A DNA stretch of 50,528 nt. Source: Gammaproteobacteria bacterium. GTDB lineage: Bacteria > Pseudomonadota > Gammaproteobacteria > Pseudomonadales > Azotimanducaceae. A program made the position numbers and the translations under genes. How positions within the stretch are numbered: the stretch's first letter is position 1; every line of letters begins with the position of its first letter. The notes below the pieces were generated by a model. That model made no database searches. It was not told the DNA's origin and worked only from the letters and a program-made list of their open reading frames with translations. Below, one piece after another: positions 43,569-50,528 of the stretch. The DNA is taken from positions 1 to 50,528 of the forward strand of contig PBRP01000143.1 of NCBI GenBank assembly GCA_002726655.1. The letters run 5' to 3'.

Positions 43569-45311
43569 TTATTGCACGGTTACACTCTTGGCGAGATTTC
43601 GAGGCCTGTCTGGATTAACACCAGCCTGAATACCCAGGTGGTAAGCTATGAGCTGACCAGGAATCAGCCCACAAATCGCAGCAAGCAGAGGATCTGACAC
43701 GATAGGCATGGGGACAAAGTCATCAAACAGTTCATTGTCCTCATAAGCAATACCAACCAGGTGCGCACCACGAGACTTCACTTCCGAAGCGACGTTCAGC
43801 ATATAGGAATCGTCCCTGTCGACGTATAGCATCACTGGAACTCCCTTTTCTATCAGTGCGAGGACACCATGCTTGAGCTCCCCTGCAGCGAAAGCCTCGG
43901 CATGGGAGTAGCTTGCTTCCTTTATATTCAGGGCAGCTATCATCGCGCATGGCAAAAAGAGCCCCCTGCCAAGAACGAAGATACTGTGAGCGGACACAAG
44001 CCTTTTCGTTACCTCCCTGATTTTCCACGACACTGTCCGGGTCAGATATTGACTGAGAACATGACTCAGCTGGTCAATAGCTGCCCCGCCATCCTGTCCC
44101 TTCAGCCGTTTTGCCAGCAGATAGCCGAAAGTAATCTGCGCGGTTGCTGACTTGGTAGAAAGAACACAAATTTCCGGCCCGCTATGATTGGCAAAACTAA
44201 ACTCAGACATTCTGGCCAGGGTCGACATTGGCATATTGACCAGTGAGGCCACGCGCATACCCCGCGACTCGGCCCTTTCAACGGCACTGATAGTATCCGC
44301 GGTTTCACCGCTCTGACTGACAGCCAAAACAAAATCACCCTGCCCATACAGTGCCTCCAAAGATTCAATCTCATAGGCGGGTACCGCAAGCGCCTTTAAA
44401 CCCGTCACTTCACGGAGCAACCAGGCAATCTGCAAGCAAGTGTAGTAGGCACCACCGGCACCCGTTAGCAGAAGATTGCCACGTCGTTCCAATTCCAGAA
44501 CAAAATTTCCAAGATCCGCGCCGGTGGATTTCGCCTGTCTGGATACCGTTTGCCATTGCTCCATAATCTCTTTCATCATGAAATGTGGATAGCCATCCTT
44601 ACTAAATTCTGAATTCGACACTTCCACCTGGACCCAATCGATATCGCACAGACTTAAGGTCGCATCGTACAGCGCGATACACTTTCCTTTGATTCTGACA
44701 ATGTGCTGCTCAGGGATTGGACAATAAAGCGAGGTATAGGGAGCAAAACTGATAAGGTCCGAGCTGAGAAAATACTGGCTTTCTGTCCTGCTGACCAGCA
44801 AAGGAGAGCCGTGCCGGGCAGCTAACATCTCACCGTCCGGAAATAGAACCAGAATCGTATTCCTGCCACCCAGCCTGTCAAGCACATCACGCAGTGCCCC
44901 CTCCCTTGAAGCGGCCTTGCTCAGGGCTGTCTCAAGGAGCCGAACAATAACCTGGGTATCGCTCACATCTGCACAGGTGATATCGGTTTTTCTTAGATCC
45001 TGGTAATTCTCCACGATGCCGTTGTGCACCAGTGAGAACGAATTGTCATGCGCCGAGTGTGGATGGCAATTCTCAAGACTGACGGTCCCGTGAGTTGCCC
45101 AGCGCGTGTGCCCCACAACTGCGCTACATTGAGGCAACCTGTCCCCCAGGTCTTCCAGCGGTTCCAGGCTCTTCCGCGTTTGTATAGCACCACCTGACCC
45201 GGTGACCCAGGCAAAACCATAGCTGTCATAACCCCGATACTCCAGCCGCTTCAAGCCCTCTACCGCCAGACTGCCAACATCTTCACCTGTACACGCAATA
45301 ATTCCACACAT
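43569..45311 (-). CDS. glmS: Glutamine-fructose-6-phosphate aminotransferase (isomerising)
   Basis: Makes glucosamine 6-phosphate from fructose 6-phosphate and glutamine, the first step to UDP-GlcNAc. 580 residues, slightly shorter than the usual 600-610. The N-terminal glutaminase starts MCGIIACTGE with catalytic Cys2, then EYRGYDSYGFAW and GHTRWATHG. Two SIS sugar-isomerase domains follow (LTGAGGAYYTC and SQSGETADT in the first), and the C terminus is the classic DRPRNLAKSVTVQ. No glmU is nearby. The start lies directly against an operator-like site shared with the divergent TrmB-family gene, and no clear ribosome site precedes it. Confidence 0.95.
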   Translation of the reverse strand: MCGIIACTGEDVGSLAVEGLKRLEYRGYDSYGFAWVTGSGGAIQTRKSLEPLEDLGDRLPQCSAVVGHTRWATHGTVSLENCHPHSAHDNSFSLVHNGIVENYQDLRKTDITCADVSDTQVIVRLLETALSKAASREGALRDVLDRLGGRNTILVLFPDGEMLAARHGSPLLVSRTESQYFLSSDLISFAPYTSLYCPIPEQHIVRIKGKCIALYDATLSLCDIDWVQVEVSNSEFSKDGYPHFMMKEIMEQWQTVSRQAKSTGADLGNFVLELERRGNLLLTGAGGAYYTCLQIAWLLREVTGLKALAVPAYEIESLEALYGQGDFVLAVSQSGETADTISAVERAESRGMRVASLVNMPMSTLARMSEFSFANHSGPEICVLSTKSATAQITFGYLLAKRLKGQDGGAAIDQLSHVLSQYLTRTVSWKIREVTKRLVSAHSIFVLGRGLFLPCAMIAALNIKEASYSHAEAFAAGELKHGVLALIEKGVPVMLYVDRDDSYMLNVASEVKSRGAHLVGIAYEDNELFDDFVPMPIVSDPLLAAICGLIPGQLIAYHLGIQAGVNPDRPRNLAKSVTVQ

Positions 45312-45312
45312 T

Positions 45313-45331
45313 TGTCATTTTCTATTTGACA
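45313..45331. promoter_or_regulatory. Operator-like site 1 (TGTCA-N9-TGACA) at the glmS start
   Basis: TGTCA at 45313-45317 and TGACA at 45327-45331 form an inverted repeat with a 9-bp spacer; it can also be read as TTTGTCAT and TTTGACAT in direct order 14 bp apart. It abuts the glmS ATG, so a bound protein would block initiation. A matching site lies 73 bp away, centre to centre. Confidence 0.65.
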
Positions 45332-45385
45332 TTTATACACGTTTTGAACCAATATATACAACTATATAAAGACTTCAATACTATT

Positions 45386-45404
45386 TGTCATCATTTTATT
45401 GACA
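45386..45404. promoter_or_regulatory. Operator-like site 2 (TGTCA-N9-TGACA) at the trmB-like start
   Basis: TGTCA at 45386-45390 and TGACA at 45400-45404 repeat the layout of site 1 with the same 9-bp spacer. It ends 4 bp before the ATG of the TrmB-family gene. The 73-bp centre spacing is close to seven helical turns, so both sites would face the same side of the DNA and could be bridged. Confidence 0.65.
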
Positions 45405-45408
45405 TTAA

Positions 45409-46155
45409 ATGATAATTCATGAAACCTTGCAGCAGATTGGACTTTCGGATCGACAGACCGATATATACCTGACGCTGTTAAAACAGGGACCGGGTTCAAT
45501 TCGCGACATCGCCACAGGTGCTGGCCTCAATCGCGGCACGACCTACGAAGAACTGAAAACCCTGCGAACACGTTCGCTGGTGAGCTATTTCCCAAAGGGC
45601 AAGCGAAAGTTTTTCTGTGCCGAGCCCCCGGAACAACTTGTGAAAATTGCCGAGGAGAAACAGGATGTCCTGGCGAGGGCAACCAATGTCCTGCGCCAGG
45701 ACATCCTTCCCGATCTCAGTAGCGTCACCCCGGATTCAAGCATCACTAATGTGCATCACTACGAGGGGGATGAAGGCATTGAATTTGTACTAAAAGACAT
45801 TCTTCGGACGGTAGAAACTCAATCCCAAAAGCAGTACAGGGTCTATTCATCTAAACAGATCCGCAAATATCTGTACCGTCCGTTTCCCAACTTCACCAGG
45901 CAGCGGGTTCAAAAGGGAATCTCTGTCAATGTTATAGCGATTGGAGATGGCGGCGAAGATGCCCCACTTGCTGAAAGGAAATGGATAAAGACTGAAGATA
46001 GTGGCAACACGGCCAGTTACGTTGCGATCTATCCGCCGAAATGTGCCATGATTTCCCTTGTCCATGGGGACTACCCTATCGCTGTCCTGCTAAATTCGGA
46101 CGCCATTGCACTCGTAATGCAGATTTCCTTTGACACCCTGTGGCACCGCCTGTGA
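45409..46155 (+). CDS. TrmB-family transcriptional regulator
   Basis: 248 residues. The N-terminal winged helix (about 1-75) reads LQQIGLSDRQTDIYLTLLK, then DIATGAGLNRGTTYEELKTL, the TrmB pattern; a coiled linker and an effector domain (about 100-248; YRVYSSKQIRKYLYRPFPNF) follow. TrmB proteins sense sugars in archaea and some bacteria. Divergence from glmS and the paired operators suggest it controls glmS and itself in response to amino-sugar or hexose-phosphate levels. The ATG lacks a clear ribosome site and the transcript may be leaderless. Confidence 0.85.
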   Translation: MIIHETLQQIGLSDRQTDIYLTLLKQGPGSIRDIATGAGLNRGTTYEELKTLRTRSLVSYFPKGKRKFFCAEPPEQLVKIAEEKQDVLARATNVLRQDILPDLSSVTPDSSITNVHHYEGDEGIEFVLKDILRTVETQSQKQYRVYSSKQIRKYLYRPFPNFTRQRVQKGISVNVIAIGDGGEDAPLAERKWIKTEDSGNTASYVAIYPPKCAMISLVHGDYPIAVLLNSDAIALVMQISFDTLWHRL

Positions 46156-46492
46156 TCCTCGATCGTTCAGGCAGGAAATTGCGTAATCAGACCCAAATCA
46201 GCAAAACACATAAACGTTAGCGCCTAAAAATAACAATTTGCAAAGGACTCACGCACGAGTCACTCGATGTTAGAAAATGGACGCTAGTCACTGAAAAAAT
46301 GCAGGCCCCAATTCGAGAGCACAGGGCAGATAACGAACTATCAGCCATGGAGATTGGGATGAAGGATTCGGATATCCAGGAGAAACCTGGGGACTTCTGT
46401 CTATTCAGATACTTACAAATTGTTTACATTCCATCGATTAACCTTTTGAAAATCATCTGTAAACGAACCTGTTTCCTAGTATCCTTAGAACC
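46156..46492. other. 337-bp region without a gene
   Basis: It lies between the TrmB-like gene and the repeat-tailed protein. I see only small stems (CCAGG-AGAAA-CCTGG near 46376 and GACTC-ACGCAC-GAGTC near 46242). The open frame 46299-46619 running through it overlaps the next gene out of frame and looks non-coding. The promoter of the following gene should be near the right end; I cannot place it. Confidence 0.5.
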
Positions 46493-47671
46493 ATGCCGGA
46501 TATATTGGATAAATTGGAAGGGGCCTTGTCAGAAGTTGAGGATCAGCTTCTTGCAGAATTTGAGCGCATCCGTAAAACCCTGTCTGGGGAGGCCTACAGT
46601 CCCATTGATGCTGGCGTAAAAAATGCCTTGAATGACGTCGTGATGGACCTCTGGCACCAGCTGGAACACAGTGGCGACAGGAAAAATCTAACCCTTCGTA
46701 CGGAACGACATGAAACACTGTCTGTTCGTATGATCGTGCTCAAAAAGCTGCTGGATGCAAAAATACCCACGGCGTTCCTGGCAGAGGCTCAGGAAGAAAT
46801 CGAAAGCGCCAGACATTCCGTTGAAAAGAAATCCATACCTGCCAGCAGGAATGCTGAACCAATAGCGGAAACTATTGAAGATGAGATAGGGCTTCTTGAG
46901 AAAATTATGCAGTTTTTCAGGGGCAAACCGACCCCGGAAAGCGATACCCCTGACAGCTTTGACCCAGATCAGGAAAAGGTAGAGGTGTACCTCGATAGCG
47001 TGTATACCACGGCTCAGCACCTGGCGACACTGGCTGATCGGTTCCAGACCATAGGCGACGATAAAGACATGATGGATGCTGCACTAAGTGGCAAAGCCGT
47101 GTTCGAATCCCGTGAACTAAGCTCTGGAGGACAGGAACCGGAGGAACAGGGCTCTGATGAAAAAGCCCAGTCCCCGGAAGAGATTCGGCGAAAACTAGAA
47201 AAATCGAATAGACAATCGAGCGGAGCATCTTCTTTTGAATCCCGGGAGCTGACTTCAGCTGCCCCTGCCCCTGCACAGGCGAAGCAGAAGAGGGAAGTGG
47301 CTCAAACTCCAGAAGCAATCAGGAAAAAACTGTCAGGTGCCGGACCAAGTGCCGGTGGCGCTTCAACATTTGAATCAAAAGAGTTAAGCGCAACTATGCC
47401 ACCGGCAGCCGTCAAACCAGTAGCTGAGAAAAAATCAGCGGCCAGGAAGCGCGACGTTGCTCAAACACCCGACGAAATTCGACGAAAACTCGAAGCCAGG
47501 CAGGGAGATTCAGGTTCTTCGGGTAAGGCATCATTCGGGGCAAAAGATATTGAACCCGTCGCGCCCCAGGTGCCTGAAAAACCAGACAGGCCGGTCAAGG
47601 AAGAGACGGAAAAGCGCCCCGCTGGCAAGGCAGTGTTTGAGTCAAAGGACCTTTCCACGGACAACAACTAG
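46493..47671 (+). CDS. Repeat-tailed protein of unknown function
   Basis: 392 residues, no signal peptide or membrane helix. Residues 1-190 are mostly helical. Residues about 200-392 look disordered and carry two alternating short motifs: F-E-S-[RK]-[ED]-L at 204, 248, 293 and 382 (a degenerate FGAKDI at 348) and Q-[ST]-P-[DE]-x-I-R-[RK]-K-L at 226, 271 and 324. The spacers are rich in Ala, Pro, Lys and Glu. The repeats suggest a multivalent scaffold that binds the same partner several times. I do not recognise the family. It converges with the histidine phosphatase gene. Confidence 0.75.
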   Translation: MPDILDKLEGALSEVEDQLLAEFERIRKTLSGEAYSPIDAGVKNALNDVVMDLWHQLEHSGDRKNLTLRTERHETLSVRMIVLKKLLDAKIPTAFLAEAQEEIESARHSVEKKSIPASRNAEPIAETIEDEIGLLEKIMQFFRGKPTPESDTPDSFDPDQEKVEVYLDSVYTTAQHLATLADRFQTIGDDKDMMDAALSGKAVFESRELSSGGQEPEEQGSDEKAQSPEEIRRKLEKSNRQSSGASSFESRELTSAAPAPAQAKQKREVAQTPEAIRKKLSGAGPSAGGASTFESKELSATMPPAAVKPVAEKKSAARKRDVAQTPDEIRRKLEARQGDSGSSGKASFGAKDIEPVAPQVPEKPDRPVKEETEKRPAGKAVFESKDLSTDNN

Positions 47672-47710
47672 ACCAGGCATTCTCGTGCAGCACAAGGCCA
47701 TCTGTAACCG

Positions 47711-48370
47711 TCAAATTCCGTACAGGTGGGAAGCGTCATTAAAGCCCCGAACCACCGTATTGCCTTCGTGCATGACAATGTGACTAATGGAACAATTATC
47801 TGCACCATTAAATGCGAAGGCGGTGGCACCGGTTGCCTGTGCCAGTATATTCCCGATGACTCCACCATGGACAACGGCAACCACCAGCTGGTCCGGGTGG
47901 CTGCCGGCTATCTGATTTAGTCCCCGCTGCACTCGCTCCTGCAAAGCCTGCAGGGATTCTGCACCCGGTATAAGGTCCCAGCGCTGCTCCTCCTGCATTC
48001 GCACGAATATGGGATCCTGCTGGTGAGCCTTTATTCTAAAAATACCAGCCTCCCATTCACCCAGGTGAACTTCCCTGAGGTCTGACAGAATTATTGGCTC
48101 AAGGCCTAAATGGGCACATAGGGGCGCAGCGGTCTCTTGGGTACGGCACATATTGGTAACATATACTGCATCGATGGGCTGGGATCGCAGTCTCTCCCCT
48201 ACTCTCTCTGCCTGAACATTGCCCGCCTCCGCCAGTCCCGGGTCCCCCTGTCCACCCACCAGGGGAAAGGGCTCATTCGGATCTGCAGGTTGAGACTCTC
48301 CATGCCGGACCAGCAATATCTCAGTCGCGCCTTCTGGTCTCTCAAATCGTTGCTGCCTGTATTCCTTCAT
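47711..48370 (-). CDS. Histidine phosphatase family protein
   Basis: 219-residue phosphoglycerate-mutase-like phosphatase. The catalytic His lies in LLVRHGES; the second phosphate-pocket region is TNMCRTQETAAPL, the acid is probably in LREVHLGEWEAG and the second His in VVAVVHGGVIGNIL. The GEWEAG segment fits broad-range PhoE/GpmB-like phosphatases better than glycolytic mutases. No operon partner is close; the S41 peptidase stop lies 149 bp upstream on the same strand. Confidence 0.9.
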   Translation of the reverse strand: MKEYRQQRFERPEGATEILLVRHGESQPADPNEPFPLVGGQGDPGLAEAGNVQAERVGERLRSQPIDAVYVTNMCRTQETAAPLCAHLGLEPIILSDLREVHLGEWEAGIFRIKAHQQDPIFVRMQEEQRWDLIPGAESLQALQERVQRGLNQIAGSHPDQLVVAVVHGGVIGNILAQATGATAFAFNGADNCSISHIVMHEGNTVVRGFNDASHLYGI

Positions 48371-48519
48371 GAATCCTCAACGAACTATTTTCGGGGGCGT
48401 CATACTAACCTTGATCAGCACTAAACTCACCGGCTGTCGGCGTATCACATGCAATACCATATCTTCGCAGGGGAAAATTGGCGGGATCAAAAATAAGCTT
48501 AACTACTTTGCCGCAAAAA

Positions 48520-50157
48520 CTACCGGCGAAGAATTCGATTCTGTAACCAGACTGATTTAGGTACCAGACCATTAATCGCAGACAGGGGAGGCAATGACAC
48601 TGACGCCCGACTTGCACCAGTTCCACCAGCGACAGGACAGCTTCCATCCTGCCTATATGCCAGGGCTGCTGCAAACCGGGCCTCTTCTGGATCGCCAAGC
48701 TGGTGAGTAAAGTCATCAGCAAGGGAGCAGCCGGGAATCTCGATTCCCTCAAGCTGCGCTATATTGGCGGGGGAAAACCCATTCGTATAATCGCCGAAGT
48801 TCTTGGCATTGATCCCCCTGAACTGAATACTGAAATAAGTCGTGCCACAATTGTCAAAGGGATAGAACCCATAGGGTTTTCCGCAGGTGGTTGAGCCTAT
48901 CTGCACTACCTCAACATCAATACCTCGAAGCCCATTAATGATTGATTCACTTGCAGAACAAGTTCCGGGGCCAGTCAAAACAAAGACACGTGATAAGTTC
49001 AGGCTTGGGAGCGGCTCACCAGCCGGGGCAGAGAATCCGACCGCCGATGTGTGAAACAGCGTGGGCGAGAGTGTTGCACCGGTTACCGGGTCGAAAACCT
49101 GGTGTTTATCATTGAACTGGAGTTCCTCAAATGTCCTGCCGCTCGCGGCGGCGGGACCGGCAATCATAAAGGCAAGTTCATTGGCAATATCAAGGAACCC
49201 ACCCCCGTTATAACGAAGATCGAGAACCAGATCTGTAATGTCTGCGGCTTTCAGCTGAGTGACCGCATCAATCAGTTCCTGCTCAGCAGGGCGAATGTGA
49301 TCGGTAAAAGACAGATAACCGACCTCACCGCTGCTGGTTGAAACAGTTTGAACATCCTGTACCGGTGTCATTGTAATGGCAACACTTGTTAACGTGACTT
49401 CTCTTGATTCCTCAGACCCAAGGTCGACAATTGTGAACTGATGAGTCTCACCTTCCTCTTCGGGAAACAGTCCCGCATTGAGTATGTCCACATCAGCACT
49501 GGTACTTGCGTTGGCCATATCCGTGCCATCAATACCGATTATTCTTGCCCCGCGAAGCAGGTTCACCGGGTCGCTGGTGGCAGGAGAACCTGGCTCTGTA
49601 TAGGCAACAACCACACTCCGAGGGGGTGTCGACGAAAGTATGGCAAAATTTGCACCGTAGCCAACAGATATGCCTGACTGAGATAACTCAAAGAATTCTT
49701 CTGTCGGTATGGTGAAGTGAAATCTGTCCACCGGTGATCCTGCTGGCGTCAGATCGAACGTCTTCATCAGGTCAAAATAATCCTCCGTCGAGTTTTCCTG
49801 CGGGTCCACATCCTCTATCTGGTCATACCAGAGATAGAGTTCATTGCTCCAGGAGCGGATCCAGTTTTTCTCGTCAGTAGATGTTCCTTGCGAATCTGCA
49901 AAAGGCAAGCCGGTGGAAGGGTCAATGGCCGTTCTCGGTACCTCACATAGCATCTCAAAATTGGAAAAAGGCTGGAACACACCCGGTGTAAACGAACTCC
50001 CGCTACCGCCACTATTTCCTGTATCGGTGTCGGGTGGGGTTGCGACCGGAGCAGCGCCACCACCGCCGCCACCACAACCGGCCAGCAATAGCATTACAAG
50101 CGCCAGGACCGCTGGTCCCGACAATCCCTTTCCTCCTTTTATCGGCCATAACCTCAT
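48520..50157 (-). CDS. S41-family serine peptidase, lipoprotein
   Basis: 545 residues. The ATG at 50157 overlaps the RND stop by 4 bp and gives a proper lipoprotein signal (basic start, VLALVMLLLAGC, then a Gly run); a TTG at 50124 has AAAGGAGG upstream but would remove the basic residues. An N-terminal linker rich in Gly and Thr is followed by a PDZ-like region and the S41 domain: LVLDLRYNGGG, the Ser in TCSASESI and the Lys in TTCGKPYGF. Unlike Tsp/CtpA it is short of the C-terminal helices. It probably trims periplasmic or surface proteins. Cys pairs near the end may form disulfides. Confidence 0.85.
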   Translation of the reverse strand: MRLWPIKGGKGLSGPAVLALVMLLLAGCGGGGGGAAPVATPPDTDTGNSGGSGSSFTPGVFQPFSNFEMLCEVPRTAIDPSTGLPFADSQGTSTDEKNWIRSWSNELYLWYDQIEDVDPQENSTEDYFDLMKTFDLTPAGSPVDRFHFTIPTEEFFELSQSGISVGYGANFAILSSTPPRSVVVAYTEPGSPATSDPVNLLRGARIIGIDGTDMANASTSADVDILNAGLFPEEEGETHQFTIVDLGSEESREVTLTSVAITMTPVQDVQTVSTSSGEVGYLSFTDHIRPAEQELIDAVTQLKAADITDLVLDLRYNGGGFLDIANELAFMIAGPAAASGRTFEELQFNDKHQVFDPVTGATLSPTLFHTSAVGFSAPAGEPLPSLNLSRVFVLTGPGTCSASESIINGLRGIDVEVVQIGSTTCGKPYGFYPFDNCGTTYFSIQFRGINAKNFGDYTNGFSPANIAQLEGIEIPGCSLADDFTHQLGDPEEARFAAALAYRQDGSCPVAGGTGASRASVSLPPLSAINGLVPKSVWLQNRILRR

Positions 50158-50528
50158 GCCCCGGACTTTGGCTCTAGCCGCCCTTCATGTTCCAACACTG
50201 ATTCGTATGTGTGTGTAGAGAAAACGTTTCGACTTCGATCCACATCGACCAGAATGACGTACATGCAGGGAATGAGGAACAGGGTGATACCCGTCGCAAA
50301 AAGAATCCCAAAGCCAAGGGAAACAGCCATGGGGAGAACCATCTGTGCCGACAGGCTGCTTTCCATCAACATGGGCAGCAAACCGAAGAAAGTCGTCAGG
50401 GAGGTCAATAGAATTGCACGAATTCTCTGTGTACCGGCAAGAACCGCAGAGGACTCAAGATCCAGACCATCATCAACGCCCTTATTGATGAAATCCACCA
50501 TAATGAGACTGTCATTGACCACCACTCC
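50154..50528 (-). CDS. RND efflux transporter permease, C-terminal part (cut by window)
   Basis: The frame is open to the right edge; only the last 124 or so residues are present. The conserved GVVVNDSLIMVDF, then RIRAILLTSLTTFFGLLPML and PMAVSLGFGILFATGITLFLIPCMY, are the AcrB/MexB-type transmembrane helices 10-12. Such pumps export drugs or metabolites with MFP and TolC partners, which are not in view. The stop overlaps the S41 lipoprotein ATG, so the peptidase is translated from the pump transcript. Confidence 0.9.
   Translation of the reverse strand, partial: GVVVNDSLIMVDFINKGVDDGLDLESSAVLAGTQRIRAILLTSLTTFFGLLPMLMESSLSAQMVLPMAVSLGFGILFATGITLFLIPCMYVILVDVDRSRNVFSTHTYESVLEHEGRLEPKSGA

Noticed and set aside
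46299-46619. 106-codon open frame before the repeat-tailed protein
   Set aside because: Overlaps the real gene out of frame by 127 bp and has no recognisable domain.

Overview
The window reads as a chromosomal segment of a free-living Pseudomonadota bacterium, most likely a marine gammaproteobacterium. The grounds are a prepilin, a GcvR-like double-ACT protein, a c4-like cytochrome, a KorAB-type ferredoxin oxidoreductase, an RND pump and roughly 50% G+C judged by eye. Genes are dense, often with 4-11 bp stop/start overlaps. I see no rRNA, tRNA, CRISPR array, insertion sequence or phage gene. Both edge genes (GNAT acetyltransferase, left; RND permease, right) are cut by the window.

Layout. 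1-8.0 kb: mixed housekeeping and accessory genes (GNAT, aldehyde dehydrogenase, HAMP membrane protein and prepilin, YjbQ, crotonase, esterase, ACT regulator, lipoprotein, MOSC) and an AraC-type regulator with an NTF2-like front domain. 8.1-32.9 kb: a catabolic island. 33-43.5 kb: diheme cytochrome c, HAD phosphatase, ChaC-like cyclotransferase, AhpD/CMD protein, ACAD10/11-type phosphotransferase, 2-oxoacid:ferredoxin oxidoreductase, a membrane FHA protein with a dead protease domain, an LLM flavin enzyme and a HEAT-repeat protein. 43.6-46.2 kb: glmS divergent from a TrmB-family regulator across a short region holding two matching operator-like sites. 46.5-50.5 kb: a repeat-tailed protein, a histidine phosphatase, an S41 lipoprotein peptidase and the RND fragment.

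The island is the notable part. A three-gene module occurs three times: one GcvT-family (tetrahydrofolate aminomethyltransferase-like) protein plus two different CrtI/PYROXD2-like FAD oxidoreductases, here called type A and type B. The copies are cassette A (8141-12484, minus strand), cassette B (15297-19654, minus) and cassette C (27274-31649, plus). Around and between them lie formate-tetrahydrofolate ligase (fhs), a trimethylamine-dehydrogenase/StcD-like flavoprotein that lacks the FMN-binding cysteine, a PuuA-like glutamine-synthetase homologue, a class III aminotransferase, a sodium:solute symporter with a 44-residue membrane protein, an Asp/Asn beta-hydroxylase-like dioxygenase and a PuuB-like amine oxidase.

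My inference is that the island imports and dismantles N-methylated amines, betaines or polyamine-like compounds. The flavoenzymes would oxidise C-N bonds, the GcvT-like proteins would pass the one-carbon unit to tetrahydrofolate, Fhs would link that pool to formate, and the gamma-glutamylation enzymes plus aminotransferase would process the amine skeleton. The substrates cannot be read from the sequence. The neighbours do not fit a carotenoid pathway (no phytoene synthase) or a glycine cleavage operon (no gcvH or gcvP).
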